From the NCBI RefSeq assembly GCF_000716675.1, contig NZ_JNXT01000012.1, forward strand, positions 62,001 through 126,000: a DNA stretch of 64,000 nucleotides, written 5' to 3'. The notes beneath the pieces are model-generated. The model worked only from the letters and a program-made list of their open reading frames with translations. It was not told the origin of the DNA and did no database searches. Positions 1 through 11,074 of the stretch are shown piece after piece. The position numbers and the translations under genes were made by a program. Position 1 is the stretch's first letter. Each line of letters begins with the position of its first letter. This DNA is from Streptomyces alboflavus. Lineage in GTDB: Bacteria > Actinomycetota > Actinomycetes > Streptomycetales > Streptomycetaceae.

Positions 1-1
1 C

Positions 2-1792
2 CCGCTGCTCCTGCCGGGCCTGATCTCCGTGTTCGCGAGCCACGGCGACACCGCGGACGGACGGGGCCGGGCCACCACCCGCATCGCCCGCCTCCTCATC
101 GCCTGCCACCTGGAATCCGGCACGGAGGCGAACGTCGCCCAGCGGTGGGCGGGCCGGCTGCGCACCCGCCTGGACGACGCGTCCCGCGCGGGGGCGGGCG
201 CGGGGGCCGGTGGCGCCGCGTCCCGGCCCGGCGCGCACGCCGTCACGCAGGCGGCGCTCGCGGAGTACTTCGAGCGGTACACCCGCTCACGCGCGGCGGC
301 ACCGCTGCGCCAGTGGTACCAGGAGCGGTACGCCGAGTCCGAGTCCGCCACCACGGGTGCGGCGGCCGACGGCCAGGACGGGGTCGTGCGTCTCGCCGAC
401 TGGTTCCGCCGCGGCGGCGACTACCGGCACGCGGCCGAACAGACCCTCGTGCACGCCTTCCTGGAGGACATCGCCGCCTCCCGCAGCAAGTGGCAGCGCC
501 TGAACCGCGACCCGCGCCCGCTGACCCTGCTCGACAACACCCACTCCCCCGCAGGCGCCCGCCTGGTCGACCTGATCCTCGAGTACCGCGCCCGGCCCGG
601 CACCACCCACCACGACCCGCTGGTCGTCGTCGCCACCCGGCTCGGCGACGCCCCGCCGGAGGCCACCGAGGCCGTGCACCGCGAACTGCCGGACCTGGTG
701 ACCTCCACCCGCTGGCGGCGCACCGGCCACGCGCCCTCGGCGGGACTGCTCGTCGTACCGCTCACACCGCTCAGCCGGGACGACATCCTGCTGATGCTGG
801 ACGCCGCGTCCGCGCCCCTGCACCCGTATCTGGCGTCCGCCCTGCACACCCTCACCGGCGGACACCCGCTGGCGAGCGCCGTGCTGTGCGACGCCGTCCT
901 GGACCACACCCGCGCCACGGCGTCCCGCGGCGCCGCTCCGCGCCCGCCGGAGGGGCCGCTCGGCCCGCGCAACCTCCTCGAACTGACCACCCCCGACGGC
1001 CCTTCGGTGACACAGGCGATCCTGGAGCGGCTGCTGCCCTCGCCGCAGCAGCGGTCCCGCCTCGTGCCGCTGTCCCTGGCCCGCGACAGCACGGCCGCGC
1101 AGGCCCTGGCCGCCCATCTGCGCCTGGAGGGCCCCGAGCAGCTGCCCGCGAACGCGGCGGCCGACTATCTGGAGGCCGAGCACTGGCAGCACGACACCCC
1201 GCAGGACCGCCCGCTCGCCGCCGACCCGCTCCTTCACACCCTGCTGGTGCACGAGGCGCGCCGCACCTCGCACGGCGCCGACTCGCGCCGCGGCTGGCAG
1301 GAGATCCACGGCTTCCTGCGCCGCCACCACACGACGCGCGGCGAGGACAGCGAGGCCGACGCGCTGCGCCACACGCTGGCCGCCGGGGACGCCAAGACGG
1401 TGGTGGCCGCGCTGTCCGAGGAGTTCCAGTCGGAGCAGGACCGGCAGAGCGCGCTGCGCTGGCTGAACTGCCTGAGCTACGCGGCGACGGCTCCGGCCCC
1501 GCCGTCGGCGGACTGGGACGACGAGCGGGCCGCGATGGCCGCGGGCGCCCACGACGACCGCTACCACGACATAGACGAGATCGACCGCTGCATCAACAGG
1601 CTGCTGCACGGCCTGTGGTACCTCTCCGACGCGCTGGCCGAGCCGGAGGCCGACCTCTGCGACGACATCGGGGCCGAGCTGGCCTTCCTGTCGCTGCGGC
1701 ACCAGACGTGGCGGGCGGTGCTGAGCCAGGCCGCCCGCACCTGGCCTGCCGCCGTCCGTGACAAGCGCCCCCTCCCGCTGCCCGAACTGTGA
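2..1792 (+). CDS. Partial hypothetical protein, 3' part only
   Basis: The reading frame is open from the first bases of the window, so the true start lies upstream; the GTG at 29 is probably internal. About 597 residues are visible. I recognise no named family. The protein is soluble, rich in Arg, Ala and Leu, with no membrane segment. Around residue 180 a hydrophobic strand ending in Asp (LTLLDN), followed by a second hydrophobic strand (LVVVATRL), looks like the core of a P-loop NTPase; the Walker A part would lie off the window. The C-terminal third is helical. Its stop is 6 bases before the binding-fold gene that follows, so the two are probably co-transcribed and may form a sensor or signalling pair. 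The NTPase reading is inference. Confidence 0.6.
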   Translation, partial: PLLLPGLISVFASHGDTADGRGRATTRIARLLIACHLESGTEANVAQRWAGRLRTRLDDASRAGAGAGAGGAASRPGAHAVTQAALAEYFERYTRSRAAAPLRQWYQERYAESESATTGAAADGQDGVVRLADWFRRGGDYRHAAEQTLVHAFLEDIAASRSKWQRLNRDPRPLTLLDNTHSPAGARLVDLILEYRARPGTTHHDPLVVVATRLGDAPPEATEAVHRELPDLVTSTRWRRTGHAPSAGLLVVPLTPLSRDDILLMLDAASAPLHPYLASALHTLTGGHPLASAVLCDAVLDHTRATASRGAAPRPPEGPLGPRNLLELTTPDGPSVTQAILERLLPSPQQRSRLVPLSLARDSTAAQALAAHLRLEGPEQLPANAAADYLEAEHWQHDTPQDRPLAADPLLHTLLVHEARRTSHGADSRRGWQEIHGFLRRHHTTRGEDSEADALRHTLAAGDAKTVVAALSEEFQSEQDRQSALRWLNCLSYAATAPAPPSADWDDERAAMAAGAHDDRYHDIDEIDRCINRLLHGLWYLSDALAEPEADLCDDIGAELAFLSLRHQTWRAVLSQAARTWPAAVRDKRPLPLPEL

Positions 1793-1798
1793 GGAAGC

Positions 1799-3418
1799 AT
1801 GTTCCTGAGCCGCCGCAACGGGTTCGGTCCCCTCGACAAGGCCATCGCCGTCCTGGTGCCGCTGGTCCTGATCGCCGTGGGCGTGGTCGTGTATCTGGCG
1901 ACCCGCCCGGAGGACTGCGCGGGGGGCCTCGCCAAACGTGACGGCCAGTGCGTGGGCGTCACGGACTCCGCGTTCGACGCGAACGACGACATCAAGGGAC
2001 TGATCCGGGCCGTCGCGGACGAGAACACCCGGGTAGAGAAGGCCTGGGAGTCGCCGAAGAAGGGCCAGACGCGGATACCGTACGGCCGGATCGCGTTGAT
2101 GATGCCGTTCACCTCGGACGATTCGAGCGCCATGACCGCGCCGATGATCCGCCGTGCCCTCGCCGGCGCGCACGCCGCCCAGCTGCGGGCCAACAGCGGC
2201 GGCGGGCCGCACTATCAGCTTCTGATGGCGCCCGACGGCAAGGACCTCGACAAGTGGCAGCCGGTGGTCGACGACCTGGAGGACCTGACCGACGACCGCG
2301 AGTCGCCGCTCGTCGGGGTGATGGGCCTGCCCAGCAGCACTCCCGAGACGCGGGACGCGATGCGGGCGCTCAGCGACCGCCGGATCGCGACCGTCGGCCC
2401 GGTCATCACCTCCGCCGACATGAACGCCCCCTATTTCTTCAAGACCTCACCGAACAACGACCTCCTCGCGGACGCCCTCGGTCAGTACCTGAAGAAGAAC
2501 CGCGGTGCGGGCAAAGGCTTCCTCGTCTTCGACAGCCGTCCCGACGACGTGTACTCCCGCAATCTGCAGAAGCTGATCGAGAAGAAATTCGGCGCGAAGT
2601 ACGGGCTGCGCAAGCGCTCGGCGTCGTTCCTCGGCTCGACGGGCCCGGACGCGGGTATCCCGCAGCGATTCCAGTCCGCCGCGCAGAAGATCTGTGTGAC
2701 CGATTCGGACACGGTGTTCTTCGCGGGTCGCGACCAGGATCTCCCGGCACTCGTGAAACGCCTGTCACAGGAGCCTTCTTGTGACCGCAGCCGCCCCGTG
2801 CGCATCCTCAAAGTGGGAATCGGTCTCGACCCGACGCTCACCACGCCCGAACTCACGCAGATGCTGCGCGACACGAAGACCACGATGGTGGCGGCCGCGT
2901 CCGTGACGAGCGAGTGGTGGCGGAACAAGAGCACCGCACCGGACGGTCTCGGCGGCTTCCTGTCGGTCTTCGACAAGCTGAAGAAGCCCCACGGCCTCGG
3001 CGAGAAGTCCCTCGACGACGGCTACGCGATCATGTACCACGACGCGTTCATGCTCCTGGCCAACGCCTTCGACCGGTCGTACTCGGAGGCGAACGAGCCC
3101 ACCGGCGGCTCCACCAGGACTCCGGACCCGGCGCGCACGCCCACCAAGGACGACGTCTACAACACGCTGATCGACGCGAGCATCGTCGACACCGGCGACT
3201 CCACGCGCTGCATCGGCTGTCTCCAGGGCGCCGCGGGCACGTACGGCTTCGAGAAGTCCTCCGACACCGACGACACCGATCAGTGGCCGGTCTGCAAGCC
3301 CGTACCGGTGATCGAGTACCCGGCCGTGCAGGGCCGCAAGGCGCAGGACACCTTCCGGACGTTCGAGAAGACGTTCAAGCACCCGTGCCCGGACGACGTC
3401 ACCCGCGGCGATTCCTGA
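1799..3418 (+). CDS. Membrane-anchored periplasmic-binding-protein type I (ABC substrate-binding-like) protein
   Basis: 539 residues. One N-terminal hydrophobic segment (about residues 15-35) follows a short Arg/Lys-rich cytoplasmic start, so the protein is anchored with its bulk outside the cell. It is not a lipoprotein, as there is no lipobox. The extracellular part (from about 95) reads like a leucine/branched-chain-type binding fold: a strand entering IALMMPF, a GVMGLPSS turn, a TVGPVITS strand and a central YFFKTSPNNDLLADAL segment. Extra Cys residues near 300 and 455-475 may form disulfides. The ATG follows GAGGAAGC, 6 bases after the upstream stop. There are no permease or ATPase genes nearby, so it more likely acts as a ligand sensor than as a transporter part; that is inference. 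Confidence 0.75.
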   Translation: MFLSRRNGFGPLDKAIAVLVPLVLIAVGVVVYLATRPEDCAGGLAKRDGQCVGVTDSAFDANDDIKGLIRAVADENTRVEKAWESPKKGQTRIPYGRIALMMPFTSDDSSAMTAPMIRRALAGAHAAQLRANSGGGPHYQLLMAPDGKDLDKWQPVVDDLEDLTDDRESPLVGVMGLPSSTPETRDAMRALSDRRIATVGPVITSADMNAPYFFKTSPNNDLLADALGQYLKKNRGAGKGFLVFDSRPDDVYSRNLQKLIEKKFGAKYGLRKRSASFLGSTGPDAGIPQRFQSAAQKICVTDSDTVFFAGRDQDLPALVKRLSQEPSCDRSRPVRILKVGIGLDPTLTTPELTQMLRDTKTTMVAAASVTSEWWRNKSTAPDGLGGFLSVFDKLKKPHGLGEKSLDDGYAIMYHDAFMLLANAFDRSYSEANEPTGGSTRTPDPARTPTKDDVYNTLIDASIVDTGDSTRCIGCLQGAAGTYGFEKSSDTDDTDQWPVCKPVPVIEYPAVQGRKAQDTFRTFEKTFKHPCPDDVTRGDS

Positions 3419-3575
3419 CCCGCTCCACCGATTCCGTACGCGGCCTCGCCGATACCTGACCTGCCCGGTCGCGGCAATTCGCCGCGTCCGGCGCGCGATG
3501 GCACGTGACAAGAACACGTGCCCGGCACATTTGGCCTGATCCCATGGCGCGATAGATGTTTACTCAACTTCCTGG

Positions 3576-3587
3576 TTGTCTAGACCC
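3576..3587. promoter_or_regulatory. dre-like palindrome upstream of the radical SAM gene
   Basis: TTGTCTAGACCC matches 10 of 12 positions of the DasR operator core TGGTCTAGACCA, with the inner GTCTAGAC fully palindromic. It ends one base before a good -35 box. DasR is the GlcNAc-responsive GntR regulator of streptomycetes. Binding here is inferred from sequence only. Confidence 0.4.
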
Positions 3588-3588
3588 A

Positions 3589-3618
3589 TTGACACTCCAG
3601 GAAGCGCTCTCCTACTGT
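3589..3618 (+). promoter_or_regulatory. Promoter of the radical SAM gene
   Basis: A consensus -35 TTGACA at 3589-3594 and TACTGT at 3613-3618 are separated by 18 bases, about 55 bases before the chosen GTG start. Together with the palindrome just upstream it gives this locus its own start of transcription, separate from the binding-protein gene. Confidence 0.55.
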
Positions 3619-3672
3619 CGCGGACGTCGATCGGACAACGCAAAACGTCGCCAAAAGCGCGTGGAGGGGTTC

Positions 3673-4878
3673 GTGAACAGCACTGAAGGTGCCCGCGATA
3701 TCACCATGGCAGCGCCCCGGAACGGCGAAGGCCTCCCGGACGTGAGTCTCGATCAAGCACACTCGCCACAGAAAGTCATGGCGCACGGCGATCTCCTCCG
3801 ACGATTCGTCGCCGGTGAGGAGATCAAACCGGTCCACATGCGAATCGGCATCATGGGCGCCTGCAATATGCGTTGCAACTTCTGCAACTTCCATTCTCCG
3901 AACGAGGAGCAGTTCTACGACCTGTTCTCGTTCAAGGACTCCCTCACCACCGACAAGGCGATCACGCTCCTCAAGGAGTTCGCCGAGAACGACGGCCGTG
4001 CCGTGACCTTCTGCGGCAGCGGCGAGTGCACCATCCACCCGGGCTACGCCGACATCTGCTACGCCGGGCACGACAGCGGCCTGCACATCGGCCTGATCAC
4101 CAACGGCTCCCGGCTCGGCCGCCCCAAGGTCGCCGACTGCGTGACCGCGACGCACACCTGGGTGCGCGTCGGCATGAACGCCGGCACCGAGGCGACGTTC
4201 AACGACATCACGCGCGACCGCGAGCAGACGTTCTCCAAGTTCATCGGGACGATCGGCAAGCTGCGCGACAACGCCGTCGCACCGGACTTCCGCATCGGCT
4301 TCAACTACGTGATCACGCTGCAGAACTACCGCGAGATCGTCGAGGCCGCCCGCATCGCCCACGAGTCCGGCGCGCACTATGTGCGCTTCGAGCCGGAGTT
4401 CTACAGCGCGATGGGCCACGAGACCATCGAGTCCGTCATGGCGGAGATCTCCGCCTCCCTCGTCGAGGCCGCCGCGATGTCCACGGACGCCTTCGAGGTG
4501 TCGGTGCCCAAGCTCGACCGCGGCCCCATGGACCAGGTCGAGGAGGTCGAGGGCGACTTCGAGCGCTGCCACTACAGCCGCTTCGTGACCGCCGTCGGCG
4601 CCGACGGGCACCTCTACCCGTGCCCCCAGGTCCACCTCAACAGCCGCTACCGCATCGGCGACGTGGTCGACCTCGGCTACCCCACGGTCCTCGACGGCGG
4701 CCCGCGCGCCGAGTGGGAAGCCACCAACCCCAACCGCACCGACCTCTGCAAATCCTGCTTCTACCGCCCCCAGAACGAGCTCCTCGAGCTCCTGAAACGC
4801 GGCCAGATCAAACTCGACGAGGCACTGGACGCGTACGCGGTCGAGGTGCCCAGCACGCTGCACGCGGACTTCGTCTAG
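3673..4878 (+). CDS. Radical SAM/SPASM domain enzyme
   Basis: 401 residues from the GTG at 3673, preceded by GGAGG with 5-base spacing; the frame runs further upstream without a better start. The radical SAM cluster motif CxxxCxxC is Cys64, Cys68, Cys71 (GACNMRCNFCNF), followed by the usual glycine-rich strand (TFCGSGECT). The C-terminal 100 residues hold more Cys (CHYSRF, YPCPQ, LCKSCFY), typical of a SPASM or twitch domain binding auxiliary Fe-S clusters. Such enzymes cleave SAM to a 5'-deoxyadenosyl radical and abstract hydrogen from a peptide or small-molecule substrate. No small peptide gene is evident beside it, so a non-peptide substrate is as likely as a RiPP. The neighbours (aminotransferase, acyl reductase, adenylating enzyme) point to specialised metabolism. 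The exact reaction is unknown. Confidence 0.85.
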   Translation: MNSTEGARDITMAAPRNGEGLPDVSLDQAHSPQKVMAHGDLLRRFVAGEEIKPVHMRIGIMGACNMRCNFCNFHSPNEEQFYDLFSFKDSLTTDKAITLLKEFAENDGRAVTFCGSGECTIHPGYADICYAGHDSGLHIGLITNGSRLGRPKVADCVTATHTWVRVGMNAGTEATFNDITRDREQTFSKFIGTIGKLRDNAVAPDFRIGFNYVITLQNYREIVEAARIAHESGAHYVRFEPEFYSAMGHETIESVMAEISASLVEAAAMSTDAFEVSVPKLDRGPMDQVEEVEGDFERCHYSRFVTAVGADGHLYPCPQVHLNSRYRIGDVVDLGYPTVLDGGPRAEWEATNPNRTDLCKSCFYRPQNELLELLKRGQIKLDEALDAYAVEVPSTLHADFV

Positions 4879-4999
4879 GCGCAGCCCGAGCACTCCTCCT
4901 GGACGTCGTCCGGGCGGAGGCGCAGCCCAAGCACTCCTCCCGGACGTCACCCGGGCGGAGGCGCAGCCCGAGCACTCCTTCCGGACGTCATCCGGGCGC
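4877..4999. repeat. Three tandem 41-bp repeats, each with a small hairpin, plus the following spacer
   Basis: Three near-identical 41-bp units start at 4877, 4918 and 4959, directly on the stop codon of the radical SAM gene. Each contains a short inverted repeat such as CCGGACGTCATCCGG. They could slow or end transcription. The rest of the spacer (5000-5259) is GC-rich and non-coding, with a CAGCCCGTCCGGCG motif shared with the spacer near 62.9 kb and a run of CACCC-type repeats before the next gene. Confidence 0.75.
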
Positions 5000-5259
5000 C
5001 TGGCGGGCGTGCACTTCACTCGCCCCGCAGGCCGACGCCCTCCCCGTCCCGACTCAGCCCCGCCACCGGTCCTTTCAGCCCGTCCGGCGGGCAGCGGGGG
5101 GCCGCGAAGCGGAGCAGGGGGGGGCCCGGGGGGCGCAGCCCCCGGTTACGGGAAGGGGCGGGCCTGGGGCGCCCCCGCGAGGGCCCCACCCACCCGCACC
5201 CGACCGATCCCGCACCCACCCCGCACCCACCCCGCACCCACAGGAGCGTTAGCCCCCGC

Positions 5260-7502
5260 ATGCAGACCACCCACGTGCGCCGACTCCTGAGAGCCGAACC
5301 GACGCTGCGCTTCGCCCCCACCCACACCGACCCCACCGCCCACGCGGCGTGGTCCCGCAGAGTCCGGGCGGTCGTGGAACGCCTCGCCCGCGTCGAGCGC
5401 GCCCCGCTCGACATCACAGCCGTGGACACCCGCGACGAGACAGGCCTGCGGCGCGAGCACCTGACCCTCAACTCCCCGGTACGCGGCGCCTTCCAGGCCA
5501 CCCTGCTGGCCCCGGCGGACCGCACCGAGGCCGCCCCCGGCCCCGCCGTCCTGGTGTTCGGCGGCAAGAACGCCCGCCTGGAGCACCTCACCGGCGAGCG
5601 CCCACCGGACTTCCCCGACCGCAACATCGCCGAGCACCTGGCCCGCGCCGGCTTCGTCACGCTGACCTTCGAGCACGGCATCGGCGGCCTCGACGAGGAG
5701 CGCCGCGCCGGCCGCGAGGAGGGCGCACTCCTCGCGCACGCCTTCGCGCTGACGGGACGCTCCCTGCTGGGCGCGCTCGTCGGCGACACCCTGGGCGCCC
5801 TGGACGTCCTCACCGCGCACCCGCTGGTCGACGCCGACCGCGTCGGCCTGTTCGGGCACAGCCTGGGCGCGGCGGTCGCCCTGCACACCGCGCTGCTCAC
5901 GCCGCGCCCACTGCCGGTGTGCGCGGCGAGCCACCTCGGCAGCTATCCGGCGCTGTTCGAGCGCCTGTTGACCGGGTACGAGGGTGCCGTCCTGCCCGGC
6001 ATCCTGGAGTACGCCGACCTCGGCGACCTCTACGCCGCGCTGGCCCCGGCCCCGCTGCACCTCCAGTACGGCACCGCCGACTCCTATCTGGAGCCGGCCG
6101 ACGCCCGCGCCGCCGCGGCCACCGTCCGGGGCGGCTACGCGGCGGCGGACGCCGGGGACCACCTCGACGTCCACGAGCTGCCCATGGGCCACGGCACCCA
6201 TGTGCGGCACACGATCGACTTCTTCACGCGCACCTTGTCGGGGCCCGCCGCCGCTCCGGGCGACGTCCCGGCGCAGCGCATCCACTTCGGTGTGGCCGAG
6301 CGCCGCGCGGTCCTCGACAGGGTCGACACCGCGCTGGCCTCCGGCCATCTCACACAGGGCCCGGGCCTCGCGCGTTTCGAGGAGCTGTGCCGCGCCTGGA
6401 CGGGCCGCGAGGGGGTCGCGGTCGCATCCGGGGCGGCCGCCCTGGAGATCGCCCTGCGCATCGTCGGCGTGGCGGGGCGCACGGTGCTGGTGCCGGTCAA
6501 CACGTTCTTCGCGACGGCGGCGGCCGCGGTGCGCGCGGGTGCGCGCGTACGGTTCGTCGACATCGAGCTGGACGGCCTCGGCCTCGACCCGGACGCGCTG
6601 CGCACCGCGCTCGACCGCCATCCGGACACGGCGGCCGTGCTGCCGGTGCACATCGGCGGCATCGTCGCGCCGACCCTCGACGACGTGCTCGCGCTGTGCG
6701 AGCGGCGGGGCGTGGCCGTCGTGGAGGACGCGGCGCACGCGCTGGGCGCGACGCTCGGCGGCCGCTACGCGGGTGCCTTCGGCCGGTTCGGCGCGTTCTC
6801 CTTCTTCCCCACGAAGGTCGCGGTGAGCGGTGAGGGCGGCCTGGTGAGCTGCGCGAACGCCGAGGACGCGGAGCAGGTGCGGCGCTGGCGCGACCACGGC
6901 AAGAGCGCGCAGGGCTCCACGCTGCACGACCGGCCCGGCGGCAACTGGCGCCTGAGCGAACTGCACGCCGCCGTCGGCACGGTCGACCTGGAGCGGTTCG
7001 ACGAGACGCTGGCGGCGCGCCGTGACCTCGCCTTCGGCTACGACGAGCTGCTGGCCGACGTGCCCGGCGTGCGCGCCCACACCGTCCCCGCGGCGGCACA
7101 CAGCAACTACTACAAGTACCTCGCCTACTTGGACGCGCCCGTGGACCGGGCACTCCTGAAGAAGCGACTGCGCGAACGGCATGGCGTGTCGCTCGCGGGC
7201 GAGGTGTACGACCATCTGCTGTGCGACCAGCCGTACTTCGCGGCGACAGCGGAGTCGGCGGCGGTGGTGGCAGGCTCGGGGGTGGGCACAGAGGCTTCGG
7301 GGGCGGTCGGGTCGGGGACGACAGTGGGCGACTGTGCGGCGACAGCGGACTCGGCGGCGGTGGAAGCCTCCGGGGCGGCGGCCGACGGCCCGTTCGAACA
7401 GGCCCGGTGGTTCGCCCGCCACCACATCGCGCTTCCGCTCTATCCAACGCTCACCCGGGCCGAGCAGTTCCGGGTGGTCGAAGCCCTGCGCGGCGAGCTG
7501 TC

Positions 7503-7506
<4 letters not shown>
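5260..7506 (+). CDS. Alpha/beta-hydrolase fused to DegT/DnrJ/EryC1/StrS-type PLP aminotransferase
   Basis: 748 residues, two enzymes in one chain. Residues about 60-335 are an alpha/beta hydrolase: nucleophile elbow GHSLG with Ser201, and a C-terminal Asp/His region (AGDHLDVHE, MGHGTHVRHT). Residues about 345-748 are a sugar-aminotransferase-like fold I PLP enzyme: strands VLVPVNTFFA and VVEDAAHALGA (Asp contacts the PLP ring), and the lysine motif FFPTKVAVSGEGG with Lys519 as Schiff-base residue. An Ala/Gly/Ser/Val-rich stretch without structure interrupts the aminotransferase near residues 660-710. Such transaminases convert a keto group or aldehyde to an amine using Glu or Gln; the hydrolase could release a thioester or ester. 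The ATG follows AGGAG at a long distance. The next gene starts on the stop (GTGA). The fusion is unusual; I know of no characterised example. Confidence 0.85.
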
Positions 7507-8842
<1,336 letters not shown>

Positions 8843-8846
<4 letters not shown>

Positions 8847-9991
8847 CGACCGCGGCACGCCAGGAACACGCCCCGCGGGTCACCTTCGACACCCTGCACG
8901 ACACGTTGCGCGAGCGCGTGCCCGAGCTGGCCGTCGACCTCGATGTGTGGACGCGGCGCATGATGCGCTGGCACTTCCACCCCGACACGGGCTCCCCGTT
9001 CTGGGTCGGACGGCGGGACCGACTCGGCTTCGACCCGCTCACGGACGTCGACGGCTTCGCGGCGCTTGAGCTGTTCGGGCTCTTCGACAAGGGCGAGCTG
9101 CGCGCGGCGAGCGCCCTGGACCTGCGTCCGCGCGGATACCGCGACCGGCCGTTCCGGGTCTTCGAGACGGGCGGCACCACCGGCGCGCCCTGCCGGATCG
9201 TGAACGTCACACGCCTCGCGTACGACGTGGAGGTCTACCGGACCGTCCTGGAGGCGCGCGGTGTCGCGGGCGGCGACATCCTCGCGATGACGCCGAGCGG
9301 CCCGCACGCGTACGGTCACTTCGTGGAGGGCCTCGCGGACAGCTGGCGGGGTGCCGTGTACGCCATCGACTTCGACCCGCGCTGGGTGAAGGCGTCGCTG
9401 CGCGCGGGCGGCGAGGCGGACTCGTACACCTCGCACCTGGTGGAGCAGACCCTGACCCTGCTGGCCGCCGAGCGGCCCGCACTCCTCTTCACCACGTCCC
9501 GGCTGCTCCTCGAACTGGCCATGCGGCTGCCGCGCCCCCTGCACACCTACGGCATCCGCGCGGTGTGCACCGGCGGCACCACGTGCAGCGCCGCCGAAGC
9601 CGCGTTCCTGCGCCAGGAACACCTGGACGGCGTGCAGTGGATCGACACGTACGGCAACACGCTCGCTGGCCACGCCCTGCAGGCCGACGCGGTGCCGGGC
9701 GCGCCCGCGCTGCCCGGCGGCACCGGGCACTCGTACCACCTGCCGCCGCCCTTCGCGGTCCTCCAGGTCGTCGATCCCGCCGACCCCTGGCGTGAGGTGC
9801 CCGTGGGCGAGCGCGGGCGGGTGCGGGTCACCACGCTCCTGGAGGACCTGTTTCTGCCGAACCTCCTGGAGCGCGACAGCGCGATCAGGACGGGACCGCA
9901 CCCGTGGTTCCCCTGGGAGGGCGTGGCGGCGGTGCAGGTGTTCCACGACGGTCTGACACCACCCGGGGAGGCGGTCGAGGGCGTCTACTGA
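8843..9991 (+). CDS. LuxE/PaaK-like adenylate-forming enzyme
   Basis: 382 residues, start coupled by ATGA to the LuxC-like gene and preceded by AGGAGG. The P-loop of adenylate-forming enzymes is FETGGTTGAPC (about residues 110-120), and WIDTYGNTLAGH fills the role of the YGxTE motif. The length is closer to LuxE (acyl-protein synthetase) than to phenylacetate-CoA ligase. LuxE activates a carboxylic acid as acyl-AMP, carries it on a cysteine, and hands it to LuxC; PaaK-type enzymes make a CoA thioester. With the LuxC-like reductase and an upstream transaminase it suggests acid to aldehyde to amine. About 225 bases of GC-rich spacer with several TTGAC motifs and no gene follow (9992-10216). Confidence 0.75.
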
Positions 9992-10216
9992 CCGGCACTT
10001 CCCCCTTGACGACCCATCAACCCATTGATGCCTCAACTGCACATGGACATCCTGTCCACCTCTTGACGATCTCGACACCTGTGGACAGCCCCAGTCATCT
10101 GTTGACGTTCCCGTCGCCTCCCTCTCGTCCCTCTCGGCCCACTTGGCTCCCTTGGCCTTGTCGGCCGGCCTACGCACTGGCGACCTGACGACGATCCGCT
10201 GACGTAAGGACTCCTC

Positions 10217-11074
10217 GTGAATCTCTCGTCGAACGGCGTGCCCATACCCTTCTCCCCCGAGTTGTTCGGCCCGCTGCGCGCCACCGATCCGGATCGGATG
10301 CCGGACCCCGCCGCCCTGCGCGAGCGGCTGCACGCGGACGGATACCTGTATCTGCCGGACTTCCTCGATCGTGAGCAGGTGCTGCGGCTGCGCGCCAGGT
10401 ACTTCTCCCAGCTGCCCGCGGGCTATCTCGCGCCGGGCACCAGCGCGCGCGAGGGGGTGTTCTCCGGGCGGGTGCCTGACGGGCTCCCCGAGCACGGTGT
10501 GGCGGGGCATCCCGCGCACGCGTTCGTCCGCTCGGAGACCTTCGACCGGTTCCTCGACGACCCCCGGCTGCGCAAGCTGGCGGCCGATCTGCTCGACGGC
10601 GACGCCCGGATGCTGCCGCGCCGCATCCTGCGCCATTTCCACCGCGGCGTGCGCCGGGCCTCACGCGCCCACGTCGACTTCGACTACATGGACGAGGGTT
10701 CGCCGCAGGTCGTCACGACCTGGATCCCGGTCGGCGACTGCCCACCGCAATCGGGCGCGCTGGTCTACCTGGAGGGTTCGCACGCGCTGCCGCCCGAGGC
10801 GTACGAGCCGCTGCGGGACACCACGGACCGGCCGGGCGACCGCCGGCAGATCTGTCACGACCTGGAGTTCACCGCGCGCAGCCTCGGCCGCCGCTGGCTG
10901 TGGACGGACTTCGCGGCGGGCGACGTCATGGTGCATGTGCCGCACATCATCCACGCCTCGCTGGACGCGACGACGGACGCGATGCGGCTGTCCATCGACA
11001 CGCGTTTCATCCGTCAGTCGGACACGCCGGACCCGCGGTGGCTGCGGGCCTGGTCGGCGGACGACGGCGCCTGA
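10217..11074 (+). CDS. Phytanoyl-CoA dioxygenase (PhyH) family Fe(II)/2-oxoglutarate oxygenase
   Basis: 285 residues from a GTG preceded by AAGGA. The iron-binding facial triad is visible: HVDFDY supplies His and Asp, HIIHASLD the distal His, and MRLSIDTRF the Arg for 2-oxoglutarate. PQSGALVYLEGSHALPPEAY is the PhyH hallmark loop. Members hydroxylate unactivated carbons in lipids and natural products. It lies on the same strand as the biosynthetic genes, after a 225-base gap, and probably tailors the product. Its 3' end overlaps the convergent oxidoreductase gene by 61 bases, so antisense transcription over the tail is expected. Confidence 0.85.
   Translation: MNLSSNGVPIPFSPELFGPLRATDPDRMPDPAALRERLHADGYLYLPDFLDREQVLRLRARYFSQLPAGYLAPGTSAREGVFSGRVPDGLPEHGVAGHPAHAFVRSETFDRFLDDPRLRKLAADLLDGDARMLPRRILRHFHRGVRRASRAHVDFDYMDEGSPQVVTTWIPVGDCPPQSGALVYLEGSHALPPEAYEPLRDTTDRPGDRRQICHDLEFTARSLGRRWLWTDFAAGDVMVHVPHIIHASLDATTDAMRLSIDTRFIRQSDTPDPRWLRAWSADDGA

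Noticed and set aside
3673..4878. Radical SAM enzyme as part of a RiPP cluster
   Set aside because: No short precursor-like gene with a ribosome site was found within 2 kb on either strand; adjacent genes handle acyl and amino groups instead.
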